This document shows positions 12,346-25,261 of a stretch of DNA of 64,000 nt, in pieces. The DNA lies in NCBI RefSeq assembly GCF_027409185.1, contig NC_084462.1, positions 40,434,679 through 40,498,678 on the forward strand. The letters are read 5' to 3'. This DNA comes from Cynocephalus volans. Lineage: Eukaryota > Chordata > Mammalia > Dermoptera > Cynocephalidae. The first letter of the stretch is position 1, and every line of letters starts with the position of its first letter. The translations under genes were made by a program, and so were the position numbers. Below the pieces are notes generated by a model. It did not search any database and was not told where the DNA came from. It saw nothing but the letters and a program-made list of their open reading frames with translations.

Positions 12346-12742
12346 GTGAACAGTGGTCCCCAAAAAGATATAGCCACACCCTAACCCCCAAACCTGTGAA
12401 TATGACTTTGTTTGGAAAAAGGGTCTTTGCAGATATAATTAAGGTAAGGATCTGGAGATGAGGTCATAACTGTCTTTTTAAGAGAAGAGAAGGGGAAAGG
12501 ACCCAGAGAGGACAAGGCCAAGTGAAGGGAGTGGTAGGGACTGGAGTGATGTGGCTTATAAGCCCAGGAATGCAAGGACTGCTGGTACTGGAGCTATGTT
12601 GCTCCCTCCAGAGAGAACTGACTCTGCCAACGCCTTGATATTGGACTTCCGGTTTCAGGAACTGTGAGAGTAAATTTCTGTTGTTTTTAAGCCAACCAGT
12701 TTGTGGCAATGTGTTACAGTGGCCACAGGAAATGAGTACACT
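12346..12742 (+). repeat. MLT1-type MaLR LTR
   Basis: Typical MLT1 phrases in order: 'gtccccaaaaagatat', 'ctgtgaatatgactttgttt', 'gggtctttgcagatataatt', 'aaggatctggagatgagg', 'ttggacttccggtttcagg' and 'aagccaaccagtttgtggca'. It ends near 12740 with 'acagtggccacaggaaa'. It is close to full length for this LTR type. Confidence 0.85.
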
Positions 12743-13439
12743 GCCCATCCTCACAGTGGGGTCCACATGGCGATTCCACACACCCAGCCTTGGCACTGTG
12801 CCTGGCATGTTCCAAATGTTCACTCCTGAAACGTTAGCTATTACAACTGGCCTGCGGAGAACCAACTCAGATTCATCCTTGCATCCTAATTGTTCTGGGC
12901 CCTTGTTGAGGCTTTGTCCTTTTCCAAGGTCCTTCTGCTTACAACCTTGGGAAGCACGTGCAGGGGTATAAGTACCGGTGGGCCGTGTGATGTTGGGGCT
13001 GCAGAGAGTAGCAGCACCCAGCAGGCTGGGAGACTGGTGCCAGACAGCCTGGAGGAGAGGACGATGAGGAAAGCCCAGAATCACCACTGGGCAGCACACA
13101 GCTCCTGGCCTCTCTGGGCACCAGCAGCAACCCACTTTCACAGAGTACATAGCCGGAGCCCACCCTGATCCACACAGGCACTGTCCTCCCTGCTCCATTC
13201 TCTATGCTCTGTCAGCCTAGCTCAGCAGCAGAGATGGCCAGTAAAACGGTCCACAAATGGAAGTTATAATCCATGCTGGAGGGGGGCGGCACCAGGGCTT
13301 GCTAGATGGCCTGAGTGGTGCCATGTGAGCAGCACCCAGGAGGCTGACAAGGAGCAGCCAAGAAAACCGATAAGGGCAGGGGAGGGGTGCTTTCACTCAC
13401 TTCCAGTGAGTAGCCCAAGAGCTTTGGCCTAATGTGGGT

Positions 13440-13700
13440 TATATCCACTGATGTTTATTGTACTAGAAATTAACTGGAAAAAATCTTAAACCCAAGCACA
13501 CATTCCAGTAGCTATCAGAGAGATGATGTCATCACACATCATGTAGCATCTGGAATATTCCATCATACTCTTTCGGGAGAATGAAGGCAAATAATGCTAT
13601 TGCTATGAAAAGTTTTTATCTCATGACCCCCTGAAAGGGTCTCAGGTGACTGAAGGTATCATCCGGCTTCACTTTGAAAATTGCTGTTCTGGGGACTGGC
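13440..13700. repeat. Old unassigned interspersed repeat
   Basis: AT-richer block ending 'ctttgaaaattgctgttct', a phrase common at the ends of ancient non-autonomous DNA transposons such as the MER5 group. Divergence is too high to assign a family or define the edges. Confidence 0.3.
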
Positions 13701-16309
13701 CTCAGGTGGGTGTGGCTGAGCTGAGTGAGCACGCTGGGGGGGGTACCCAAAGGTGGGGGGGGCAGGCAGGTTAGCCCTACACAGAGTGAGCCCACCTCCC
13801 ATTCTAAGGCAAGGGGAGCCCATTGGACTAACTAAACCTGAGTGTCTTTGCTGGGCTCAAACCCTGTGTCTGCCTCCTCCTGGGCACATGCTGGAGACAG
13901 CAATGATCCAGCAAAGCCCTCATAAGGAGAGGGCCAGTCTAGCTCGGAAATGGCACAGGCCCTCTCGGGAAGGGAAACTAGATCTGCGATTCTAGACCCT
14001 GCAAGGGAGCCCAGCCTTCCTGCAGTACCCCGAATCCACTTGGGGTCCCAGCTGACCCTACTGTCAGAAGCCAGAAACCCCCTCCCCTGAGGGCCATAGC
14101 TGTATATGCCTATACATGGGGGATGGGGGGAGTGTCAGAGGCCGTAGGACAAGACAGGAACTGGGTCTTGTGAAGGGGTGACCAGGGGAGAGGAAGGGAG
14201 ATGAGGTCCCTTATCGGGTGCATGTATGCAGGGATGGGGAGAGGGTTGGGCCATGCTGGGGTAGGGGAACCTGTGGTGCCAGGTAGTGGGGCTGCAGGGT
14301 GGGGACATCTTTGGATGCCAGGCCAGGGGTGCACAGGACAACTGTTGTGGGGCCAGGTGGAGAGGAGCTGGAGGGCGAGTCTCAGGGACACAGCATAAGG
14401 GTGAGGTGCAGGGGCCGGGGAGCAGGACCGGGGTTACATAAACGTTCACTGGAGCCACAGCAAGGCCACCGCAAGCCAAGCAGCAGCCGAGAGGGATTGC
14501 TTCATCTTATAAGGGAACACGGTGTCCCTCAGGCCCTCAGGCTCCTCTTGCCCAAGCTGCAAGCCAGGCGGGGACAGCATGTTCCTTCTCAAGGGCCGGC
14601 CAGTAGGGGCAGCAGGGGCTCTCCTCCCACAGACCCCCGACTCAGCACACCTCCCTGCTCCCCAGCTGCCACATGCAAGTGCAACGGGGCTCAGTGGCGT
14701 GCGTGGTCCAGCTCAAAGCCTGAGCTCAGACTTGGACCATGGCAGAACTCTCTTCTGCTCTGCCCTCTTGTCCAAAGGGCACACTCCCAATCCTCTCGCA
14801 AGATCCAGCCCTGGACAAACTGTCACCCTCCCACCCTGCCCCCCAAGATGACTCCTGTTCCAACAGCACCTGTGCAAACCACAGGGCAGTTCTTTGTGTC
14901 TGTGAGTTTCTTGTGGACAGTCTGGGGGTAGTGGGGTTATTTTTCACTATCTCCCCAATGCCCAGCACTGAGCTGGGCCAGAACAGTATCTGCCAGCAAG
15001 GGCCTTTTCTGCCAACCTCCTCCTCTGGGCCAGGGCTGACTGCTCTGGGAAGCCTGGCTGAGCCCCCTCTGTGGAAGGGAGAGAGGAGGGGACAGACATA
15101 CCTATAAAAGGCAAATGGATCTACGATCTTCACGGGGATGTCCTACGTCACAAGAGCAGACGTCTGTGGGCACAAGGAATCCATGTGGGTGTGTGTCTGG
15201 GGGTGATGGTGAGGGGCAGGGCTGGTTACAGTCAGAGGGAAGCACAGGGAGGACCTCCAAAGAGAAAGCCTCTCCCCGGGCTCCCAGGCCATAGCGCCCA
15301 GTCACCACCAGCATTCATCAGTAGATAGCTTTGATCTGCAGATGCTGGCGTGGGGCCATTTCCAACTCCGAACCTCTAGACTGTCATGCTCTTCACTCTG
15401 GGGAGGCTTGTTCACCCTCCTGCTCTGGGATAGCTCAGCAGATGGCCAAACACGGGGCTCTAGGGAAACAGGCATATAGCCTCAGGGGAAACATAAGACC
15501 TGTCCTGTGGTGGGGGAATGGACTCCTGATTCCTTAGGAGGTCATGTGGCTGCTCTACTAGTCACTACAAATGCTGGTGGTTTATTAGCCATGTGGAGCT
15601 GACATGCAGGTGACCTGTCTCCCAGGACGTCCAGGCTGGAAGCTCTTATCCGCCCACTGGACAGTCAAGGGAAATGATGCCCGGGAAGAGGGAGAGAGCG
15701 GCCACTCAGCTGGCTGGTGGCAGAGCCAAGGCCACAGCTGGGACCCCTCCAGACTCACCCTGAAGCAGGGGAGGTGCCTGCTACAAGGAAGCAGCCTGCC
15801 CCACCCCCACCTGCTCCCCCATTCCTTTGTTGATGCCTGGGGCAGGGGGAGGAGTTGTCATCTTGCCTGTGGGAGAACACACTCAGGCAGGTGCCTGTTG
15901 CACAGCCATGCTCAGAGGAGATATGCCGTTATCACATATGGCCCTGGAAGGTGTGTGTGCATGAACAGGTGGCGAATGGGACAGTGGCCAGAACCGCTGG
16001 CTTCAGGTTCAAGCTCTACAGCAGACAGTGCTCATCCCTCCTCCTGAAGCTGCCCCAGGGTGCTCTGGTCTGGTGCTGCTGTTGTGGGTACGCATGTGCA
16101 GCTGATCACACACTACTATACACTCCTGCAAGAGCTGGTAGGACGCTGAAGGAACACAGGCCTGGCTGGAGACAGCCACAGACAGCCTTGGAGCCCCACT
16201 GTAAGAGAATCTGCCTTGGACAAATGTTTATCTCCACATTTTTACAATAGATGCAAAGATAGTTTCTAAAGTAGGTTTTGTGCTGCTGTTTTGCTTTGGA
16301 ATAGGTTAA

Positions 16310-17690
16310 TGTGATACTAAAATTCATAAAGAAAAATAAACAAATAGAAATAGCCAGAAAAACCTTGCAAAAGAAGAATCATATAGGGGAAACAGACCAC
16401 CAGAAATTCAAATATGTGAGCAATAACTGGCCTGTGAAGTGGAACAGAAATGCCAGAACTAGACCCAAAAGACAATGGCACTGTGTATAGGATAAAGCAA
16501 CATCTCAGACTCCTGGTATGGGGAAAGGGCCAATAAATATACTGAGACAACTAGGTGGAATCTGGAAAGAAGTTTAGATCCATACTCACAACTTACACCA
16601 GGATAAATTCCAAATGGGTCAAAGATTTAAATGTGAAAAATGAAGCCAGAGATGTTCTAGGAGAAAACATGAAAAAAATTATTTTATAATACTAGGATAA
16701 AAGTTCTTTCATGAATCAAAGTCCAGCCATAAAAGAAAAGATCAGTAAATCTGACTACACAAAGTATAAAATACACATCATAAACAAAGACAAAAGATAA
16801 ATAACAAAATGAGAAAAAATATTTGCAGCTCATATCACAAAAGGCTAATTTCCAATCTAGAAAGAGCTCACAGAAATTCAAAAAAAGAAAGAAAAAACAC
16901 ACAAACAACAGAAAAATGGGTAAAGACAGTTCATAAAAAATGAAATACAAATGGCTCTCAAACCTCTGAAAAGATGTTCAACCTAACCCGTCAGGAGTTA
17001 AAGGCAAAGGAAACCCCACTGAAATACTACTTTTTCCCTATCAGGCTAGTGAGTCTGCAGGTAATTAGGCACTTTCAAACTTTGCTGATGGGAGTACAAA
17101 TTGCTACAACCTTTGTGGAGGGCGACTTGGCAATACCTATCAAAACTACCAGCGTGAGCACCCTTTGACCTTACAACTGAACTTCTGAGAACCTATCCTA
17201 CAAACAACACCTGCACAACTACAAAATAGGATATGTGCCGATTATTCATTGCAACAGAAGCCTGAAAACAACTCACGTCCTTCCAGTGGGGCCCGTTAAT
17301 AAATTATGAAACACACACATTAACAGAATACTATGGAAAAGAAGTACAATGAGTTCTTTATGAACGGATATGGAAAGATCTCCAAGCCATACCGCTGAAT
17401 GAGGAAAACAAGATTTCAAGTGGAATGTGGGAAACAGGAGGACAGATAAACAGTAAGGACGTGTGTGTGCTTTTGCCTGTATGTGCAGAGAGATTCTGGG
17501 ACGCTATCTGGGAAAGTAAGAACAGAGATTATCTGGGGGGAAAACTGAGCAGATGGAGGACAAGGAAGGTTGAGAGAATTTTCCCTGTAAAATAATTTTA
17601 ATTTTTTGGATTTGGAAACACACAAATGCATTACCTATTCAAAAAGTTAAATTAAAAACAAAACCCATACCAAACTAGAAAATGCTAGCC
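16310..17690 (+). repeat. Old L1M LINE fragment (ORF2 3' part and 3' UTR)
   Basis: Plus-strand remnants of the L1 reverse-transcriptase ORF C-terminal region are readable through many stops. Examples are 'caaatgggtcaaagatttaaatg', a 'ctgatgggagtacaaattg' segment and 'atggaaagatctccaag'. They are followed by a 3'-UTR-like A/T-rich tail. No frame is intact, so this copy is ancient and inactive. Confidence 0.85.
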
Positions 17691-18429
17691 TTAAATAATT
17701 TCAATTAAAACTCATATACTAAACAGTTTCCCCACGTTCCCAGTCAGGCCCCCATTCAGGTGGCACACTTCGGAACAGCATACCAAGAGCGCTCCTTAAA
17801 ATAACAACGGTCACCTGCACAGATTCTTCCCAGAACACGATCGGGGTGGGAGGAGCTGTTTTTGAGTACAGAAACACAAAAAGTAATAAAGTCCAAACTG
17901 CCTCTCTAGGAAGTGCCCTGGGGGTGGGGCAGGGCTCCAGAGCCCCTGGGTCACACAGCAAATTGTTTAGTGGGAGAGTGCTCTAAAAAGCTTGACAGGC
18001 CCAGCAATTTAGACAGTTTGGAACTGGTCAGACTTAAAAGACTAAAAAGGCTACAAATATTCAGCAAAGAATTAAAGCAGCATCAGATCTAGGGTTCTAA
18101 TTATGTGTTAGAGGCCCTCTCCAGGCTCCTGAATACCACACTCCTGCCATAAAAACCATTTTGTGCATGGGACAGGTGCTGGCAGCTGGGAAGCCAAGTC
18201 CAGCTACCAAGACCCAAGACCCAAGTTCAAGGCAGGCAAGTCTGCCCCTCTGTGGGGGCTGGTGAGGAGTGGGAACCAGAGAAGTCTGTAGACTTCTGGG
18301 AAAGGGTTTTCTCTTGGACCAAAAAAAGAAAAGGAAGTAAGGAGAGAGGGGTGGAGGAAATGTGGGGTGGGGGAAACAGGCACAGAAAAAGCCTCTTGTT
18401 CTGCCTCTGGCAGGCTGCGGTTGGCTAGG

Positions 18430-19390
18430 TTGTGACGTCCATCGCGGCCACACGGGGAGGTCTGCAGAGACTAGCAGAGAAGTCCAGCAGCTCCTCAGCC
18501 AACCTGGGGCCGCCCACACCGCCCTGCCGAAGAAGCCGCACCGGGCAAGGTCAGCCGGGGCCTCTGAGAGAGGGCGTGGCTTGGTGGGGTGGGGACAACG
18601 GATTCCCTTCCCACCGCCATTTGCCGGCAGCACGGCCGCTGCTCTGCACCCCAAGGCCCCTATCTGCGGAGCCTTTGGCAACCATGTACCCCACTTCCTC
18701 TTCCTGTGTCCCTCCTCCACTCCGCCTACATTTCCTCCCACTGCCCCTTGCCTCGGTTCCTCCCGGGTGGGCCTTGCCGACAGGGATCCAGCCACTAGCT
18801 GCGACGGCCAGACAGCTGCAGGCACTCCCTTCACCTAGGCGCAGCTTTACTTTCGGCCTGAGCCGGCTCATCTGACTCTACCTGCCGAGGGACAGGAAGG
18901 TGTCAGTGTGAAACCCATCTCAGACGAGGAGTCAAATGACCTCACCAAGGTCACACACCTGGAATGGAGTGGCTGGCCTCAGAGGCTGGAAGCTGGATTT
19001 TGCCCAGAATGAAGTTCTCCCAGCCCCTCCCCGCCGCGGAATAGGAACTGCGGTGGCAAGCTGCCCACGCCGTTCAGCCTCCAGAGGTGAGGCAGGAGAG
19101 AAACCGTGGAAGCCGATGTTGCGCCCGGCAGACACCGGCCGCGCCCAGCGCCCACGCGCGGCAAAGCAGCCCCCAGCGTGCCTGCCAGGCGGGGGCATCC
19201 CTGCACGGGGACCGCCGCTGAGGATAGGAACCTCGGTGGTCACCAGTTCCCCTGCAGCAAACACCTAATAGAGGAAGGCGCTGGGCAGCTGTTTCCCAAG
19301 AGGCCCCGCCTGTTTGAGACTCACGCACAGCAGAGCGACGGGTGGCCCCCCGGAGCCCGGCGCGCAGGTGGGCGCTTCCCCCAGGCCCAG
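18430..19390. promoter_or_regulatory. Intronic CpG-rich block
   Basis: Two CpG-dense patches, about 18430-18660 (also around 18780-18860) and about 19030-19380, stand out against CpG-poor intron on either side. They contain 'gtgacgtcc', GC-box-like 'gggcgtggc' and 'cgcgcggc' motifs. No recognised repeat explains the composition. This could be an intronic CpG island acting as an enhancer or alternative promoter. Sequence alone cannot show activity. Confidence 0.45.
18860..18990 (-). repeat. Possible MIR fragment
   Basis: 'cgaggagtcaaatgacctc' followed by 'accaaggtcacacacctgga' resembles the reverse-complement MIR core ('...aagtaacttgcccaaggtcacacagct...'). Confidence 0.55.
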
Positions 19391-21148
19391 CACCTGCCAC
19401 CTGGCCTTTTCCAGGCTGGTGCAGCAGGCTCCGCTTTCCTCAGGAAAAAAGACAGGAGGTTTCCAGCAGAATGTAACAAAACAATCTACTCTTCAGAGTT
19501 GGCTTCACCAAGCAAAATTAAAATGAGTATGTCATTTTGACAGTGGGCCTAAAACACCTTTGGTTTTTGAAGGAGCTGATGCAAAAAAAAAAACAAAAAA
19601 CCATCACACACTGACCTGTCCTTTCTAGAGCAGACCGGCAGTGCTTCAGACACCTGGGAAGGGCCTCTGTGTCAGCTTCCCAGGCCACTGGCCCTCCGGG
19701 TGCTTCTGCTTAGCCACTGTGGGCGATTTACACCCAAAATATTCTGGGAAAAACCACTGGGTTCAAAAACCCTCTTGAAGAGAACAGGCTTGCCTGGCTG
19801 GGGACCAGGAACCCCAGGCCTATCCCTCAGCCCTGCCTGCAGGTGCTCCAGTCACCCCCTGAATTGGGCAAAGGCATGGTCACTGCCTGTGTGCTGGAGA
19901 GGAGGACAGCCTGCCTCACCGCCCGGTCCTCCCCCATTTGGAGAAATCCACACTGCTGTGCAAAGATTCATTGCCTGTTCTCACCTGGGGAGAAGGGTGC
20001 TCCAGGGCTGCCTGGACTCAGGAGAGGAAGCCCAGCCCCTTCCCTGTCACAGGCCTATCCGTCACTTGCGCACAACTTGTCCACACCCGGCCCTTCCTCC
20101 TCACATCCTGCCTGGCCCTCCATCCCACCTCCTATGCCCTTCGCTGTCCTAGCCTGGAACAGGACCCAAGGGAGCTGACCCCAGGAAGAAAAGTGAATGC
20201 CAGGCTCTGTACTTCCCACCCCCCAGAAGCCCCAGAGTTTGAGTGACCGCTTCCTCAAGCCACCAGGGCAGGAATCTGTCCTGCCTGTCTCCCTCACTGG
20301 GGACCCCACAGTGAGGGGTGGGGGGTCAGGCTCTGTGCTCCTTGGTGTTGTCCCCAAGGTCACGGAAGGAGGCTGCACCTGCTGGGTGGGGCAGGGTGGA
20401 CAAGGGAAGGGTAAGCACACGGAGTCCACTCAGCTGTCTCCCCTAATACTCTCAAAAGCCACAGACAGGAGCTGCTTATAAACAGTCTTGTTCACATGGA
20501 TAGGGAAGAAAACATACTACCAGACACTGAGCCCCACTGCTCAAACACACGCACGAAATGCACGTGCTGTGGAGCTATATCACAGGAAGGAAGTGCAGCA
20601 GTTATCTTGGGAAGACGGATTCCTGCATGATTGTCCTTTCTGCATTCTTTTATTTTTGTAACTGAAGTGCTTTGGGCAGTCAGAAAAAATGCAGTTAACA
20701 TTATATTACTAAGTTATGTATGTACACACACACTCACTCCACCTAAGCCCCAGCTCACAACTGGGACTGGTTCCATAGAATCCAGCACTCCCAACCTCTG
20801 TTAAGAGAGTAGCAATAATTTGCGTGCACTAGTACACTTGCCTGGAAAGGTCAAAAGGACTACATGCCAGGAATTTTATAAAGGTGTGTTTCCCTCCTTT
20901 GGTAAGGGTTCCAAAACACATTTGAAAATTTCCATTCCCAAGGTCCCTTTTAAAACAGCAATAATAAAATACCTATGGTTTCTGCCAGCAGAAGGTCAGA
21001 AGCCACCCAGACAAAGGCTCTGGAGTCTACCTCCCTCTCCCCCCTCCCCCACACAGACACATGCACCCCCAAGTCACACTCCTTGTCACTCCTAAAGGGA
21101 TATGCAGGTAGAGGTATATTTGCCCCCTGTCGGGTTAAATGACTACAC

Positions 21149-21240
21149 CAATTGGAAGGCTAGGCAATTGTATTGTTAAAGCAATTCGTAACTAAAGTCA
21201 AAATGTTTCATTGTTTTAGTTACACTAAGTTTTCCAATTG
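21149..21240. repeat. Nested inverted repeat with potential hairpin
   Basis: Outer arms CAATTGGAA (21149-21157) and TTCCAATTG (21232-21240), and inner arms GTAACTAAA (21188-21196) and TTTAGTTAC (21215-21223), are perfect 9-bp inverted pairs. The inner loop is 18 nt. The left half carries about 20 nt more between arms than the right. It may be a decayed short DNA transposon or a chance hairpin. Confidence 0.6.
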
Positions 21241-21395
21241 TATTGATAGAGCTAGGGGTTAGGGCCCATAGACCCTTCAAACCCTTTGTACAGACTGGGC
21301 CACAGACTCCTCACACGCAGGTCCACGCTAGGTAATTGGGAAAGATCCTGGGAGCCATTGGCAGACAACATGAGCTTAGTCCTCAGCTTCCTCGG

Positions 21396-21452
21396 CTGTG
21401 GCAGCAGTGGCAGCAGTGGTGGCAGCGGCAGCAATGGTGGCGGTGGCAGTGG
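21396..21452 (+). repeat. Imperfect (GGCAGC/GGCAGT)n trinucleotide-type repeat
   Basis: Repeated GGCAGC, AGTGGC and GGTGGC triplets over about 57 bp form an imperfect coding-like microsatellite. The plus-strand frame through it gives a Ser/Gly run but has no further protein features and lies in the intron. Confidence 0.8.
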
Positions 21453-22084
21453 CCTCCCCGTGGCCCTCCTCAGGGACATCCCATGGGGGGGGGACACTGT
21501 GGATCAGAGCCACTCATCCTTTATACGTAAGTCCATAACCCAGGACACCTCGGTGTACATGTGCAATTACATTAGACAATAACCAAGGGACACCTGGGCA
21601 CATGTGCATATTCACATCAAATGCTCGGCAAGATTATGAACATCTGAGGGGCCCTGACCATTTTCCTATATTTTCCCTACAACCCCTGCACCAGAAGCTT
21701 CCAGACTGCGAAGGCCTTCTCCAGGTGATGGATGCTACGAGTAGACTCATACGAGCTGAACCCAAAGAGTAGACATTTCCATTTCTTCTCTCTCTATTCT
21801 GAGGGTCTTAGCACTAAGTGCCCCCCCAAGGGAAGCCACGGGCATCTGAGCTGAGTGAAATGGTGCATCAAACCCCCTACCTCTTTCCTTTGCCTTCTTG
21901 GAGTGAACGTTCCCTGCTTTGGGGGCCAGGTGCTGTCAGCAACTTCGCTGTTGGCATCACAGCATGACTGCTGCACACAGACTCTGAGCCCTGACAGCTG
22001 CTGACAGCCCAGGGATCTCTTTTCAGAGATGTTCTGAAACACCAAAGGAAGACAGGAAAATGAGTCTGGAATCCACAATTAAAG

Positions 22085-22960
22085 ATCCACGTTTATTGAC
22101 TTGATAAAAAAAAGTAAAGGCAACTTATATCCGAATAAATAAAGAACTCTTAAATCTCAACAATAAGCAAACAATTTAAAAAATGAACAAAAGATGTGAA
22201 CACTCAAAGATGATAAACAGATGGTAAATAACTACGTAAGGAGGTGATCAATGTCATTTGTCATTACGGAAATGCAAATTAAAACAATGAGATACCACTA
22301 CACATATTTATGAGAATGGCTAAAATCCAAAAAGCTGACAATACTAAATGTTGGTGGAGCAAGTGGAAACCTCATCCACTGCTGGTGGATGGCACAGCCT
22401 TTCTGAAGACAGTTTGGCAGTTTCTGAGGAAGTCAAACAGACTTAATACACAACCCAGCAATCTCACTCCTAGGCATTTACCAAGCAAACTCGTGTTCAC
22501 ATGGAAACTATACGTAAATATTTACAGCAGCTTTATTCATAATCATCAAAAACTGGAAGCAAGCACTCTCTGCAGCTAAACAGAATGGGTAGACAAATTG
22601 TGGTATATCCATTAAATAGAATACTACCCAACGATAAAAAGGAAGGAGCTACTAATTCAATGACAAAATGAATAAATCTCAAATGCATTTTGCTAAGGTC
22701 AAAGAAGCCAGACTCCATTCAAGACATTTTGCAAAAGACAAACTATAAGGGCAGAAAACACTTCAGGGGTTGTCGGGGCTGGGGGATTGGGGTGTGGCTG
22801 ACTATTATGAAGGGGTGCACAGGGAATTTTTAGGGTGATAGAACCATTCTGTCTGGTAACAGGATGGGAGATTCAAGACTGCATTTGTCAAAACCCACAG
22901 AACTGTACCTCACAGAAAGTACTCTTTTACTGTATACAGATTTAAAAAAACTCAACCCAA
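22085..22960 (+). repeat. Old L1M LINE 3' end
   Basis: Plus-strand L1 ORF2 C-terminal remnants are clear: 'aaatgcaaattaaaacaatgag', 'ctgctggtggatggcacag', 'caacccagcaatctcactcc' and 'catggaaactatacgtaa'. They are followed by a 3' UTR with 'gggggattggggtgtggctg' and the closing 'ctgtacctcacagaaag' segment. Frames are broken by stops and indels. Confidence 0.9.
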
Positions 22961-23239
22961 GGTTGAGGAATCCCGTGATGGAACACCGATTATGACAAGA
23001 GACTCTCCTGGTATTACAAATGTGTGATGTGTGACGCTGTGTGACTTGGCCTCTGCGAGGGGGAAGGGAAAAGAAGCTGACCTAAGTAACTTAGAAAATG
23101 GTGTTTTGAATGGAAACTGTAAGATTACAGACAGAAAGAACTGTACTCTAATTCACAAATTCAGTTCAAGACAGAGTAGGCTAACAATTTTGAAACAGCC
23201 TCACATGACACGGGGTTGAACACAGAGGTACAGAGATGT

Positions 23240-24010
23240 TGGGTGGTGAGAGCCAGCATCTCACTGTTGGGTGTGGATCAGCAAAGGGGAGCGAGAATGA
23301 GTCCAGAGGATGGCCCAGAGTCTGAGACGTCAGTGTGAACTCATGCTTAGTTCAGTGGACATACAGAAGGACAGAGAAGTCATCGAAAGCACATGACATA
23401 TAAACGGGAACATACACATACGTGTATCCTAGCTCTGTCCACTGAGCGGGAAGAGGAGCTCACCCAGCACTCAGATCTTCGTTTCCAATACCATTTTCCA
23501 GTAAAAGGAAACAGGGCTCCTTGGGAAAATGGCAGATTCTGAGGCTGGAGCAGGAAAGATATGAGCATGAAGCATCTCACAATGCCAGAAGTCAGAAAGC
23601 ACATAAAAAACCAAAATGATGGGAGCATGTCAGAGGGACACAAGAACCAGGCTGAAAGTGTTCCCAGCCAACTTGGGGACCCTGAGCGACAACATAAACA
23701 ACAGTGATGAGTCACGTGGCTATCACTCCCCCACAGACATGAAGGGCTGAGAAGGGTGCTCCACCTCTACGGTGTTTTTCCCCAAAAGCCATAACCCAGT
23801 CTAGTCATGAGACAGACATCAGACAAATGCAAATTGAGGGGCATTCGACAAAATATCTGGCTAGTACTCCTCAAAACTGTCAAGGTCATGAAAAACAAGG
23901 AAAGTCTGAGAAACTGTCACAGCCAAGAGGAGCCTAAGGAGACGTGACTACAGTTCAGACAATGAACTACAGAAAACTTATTTCACCCCCATTTTGTGAT
24001 GGCTATGACA
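23240..24010 (+). repeat. Ancient interspersed repeat, L1M 3'-UTR-like
   Basis: Diverged block whose right part ('catgagacagacatcagac', 'actgtcaaggtcatgaaaaac', 'gtctgagaaactgtcacag', 'agcctaaggagacgtgac') belongs to a widespread placental repeat that I associate with old L1M 3' ends. Assignment is tentative. Confidence 0.45.
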
Positions 24011-24289
24011 ACGACCATGTGGCTGATTTCTGAGTAATAAGCCAATACTGCTTGGATAGTGCCAATGGTAGTAAAGACTCAATTGCTGGGAAAAAAGTAA
24101 ATGCTGGAGAAAGTGAGTGATTTCTGAGGTTTCTCAAATGCTTTGGGAGCACTGGCTCACACGTGGTCACCTCTGTCGACTGGATGTTTCCCTGATCAAT
24201 GCTTCCCCACATTGAGGACAAAGGCACAGGAGCCCCAGCCAGGCAGCAGCAACCCCTAAGTGTCACCTGCCCAGCAGCCATTCTCCCTG

Positions 24290-24720
24290 TCTTTTTTCCC
24301 CAGAGTTTGTGACTCTAGTTTGGAGCAGCCATGCACCAGGTAAAAATGCTTCCTTCCCAGCTCCTTTGCAGTTAGGACTGGCTCTGTGAACTGATTCTGG
24401 TGAAGGAATTCTACAGAGGCCACTGGATGTGCTTCCCTGACAAAGGGAATCCCTCAGCCCATCCCCTGGCCCTTCTTCCATCCTGAAGCATGCTCTGATG
24501 CAGTAGGAGCAGCAGCTATTATGCATCCATGCAGTGACAACAGTCAAATCTGTACGTCAACCATGACTGAGGAGCCTCGGTCTCCAGTGGCATCCTGGGG
24601 CTGCTACACCAGCCCTGGATTGGCCACGTCAGGACAAATCATCAGAGAAAAAGCAACCTGCCAACCTCAGGTTTGGACTCTCCCCTTTCGCTGCACAATT
24701 GTCCACTTGTGAGCTGCCTT
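24290..24720 (+). repeat. Candidate ancient LTR-type repeat
   Basis: Phrases such as 'ttcccagctcctttgcagttagg' and 'ggctgctacaccagccc' resemble an old LTR-class repeat seen again at 61685-62020 in this window. Edges and family are uncertain. Confidence 0.4.
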
Positions 24721-25261
24721 TAGTTGCTTTGAAAATATTTCTCTGGGTAGCTCTGGCTAGTTCCTAGATAACACTGCTGGGCAAGAACAAATGAAGGATA
24801 CTGGCTGTCCAGGGGCTGTCCTCTCCACACCCACCCCTGCCCAGTCCTCATCTTACCCTCTGATCTCTCCTCAGACTTCCTGCGCCAGACTCAAAGCCAA
24901 ACACAAACTCTAGATAAGGACAGCAGATCAGTTACAGGCATCTGCCACCTTCCTGGCCCCAGATCCCCTTAAAGAGAAAGGATTTTATTTTAACACAGAG
25001 TGTGAAAGGGAAAGGGGATGATGATAATAATTTGGAAGCCAGAAGTTAGAAAAACAGCAGAAAAAGTGAAGAAATAGCCTTTGTAACTCCTGCCCAGCGT
25101 GTCCCCCTAAAGGCTCAGAAGCCTCTGCAGTGGAGAGATGGCTGCCTGCCCTTCCTGCACTTGCTGGAGACCAGAGGATGACAGTCTAAGAAGGTCAACG
25201 TGGGGAGTGGGGGGGAACTCTGAATTGGGGACCCTGGACACAGCTCAGGGCAGACAGCCTC

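Noticed and set aside
12464..13198. 244-codon minus-strand open frame
   Set aside because: It begins in unique sequence and runs through the antisense of an MLT1 LTR, with no domain. A chance frame.
18097..18834. 245-codon minus-strand open frame in the CpG-rich intronic block
   Set aside because: Base composition explains the lack of stops, and no protein family was recognised. The CpG block itself is reported instead.
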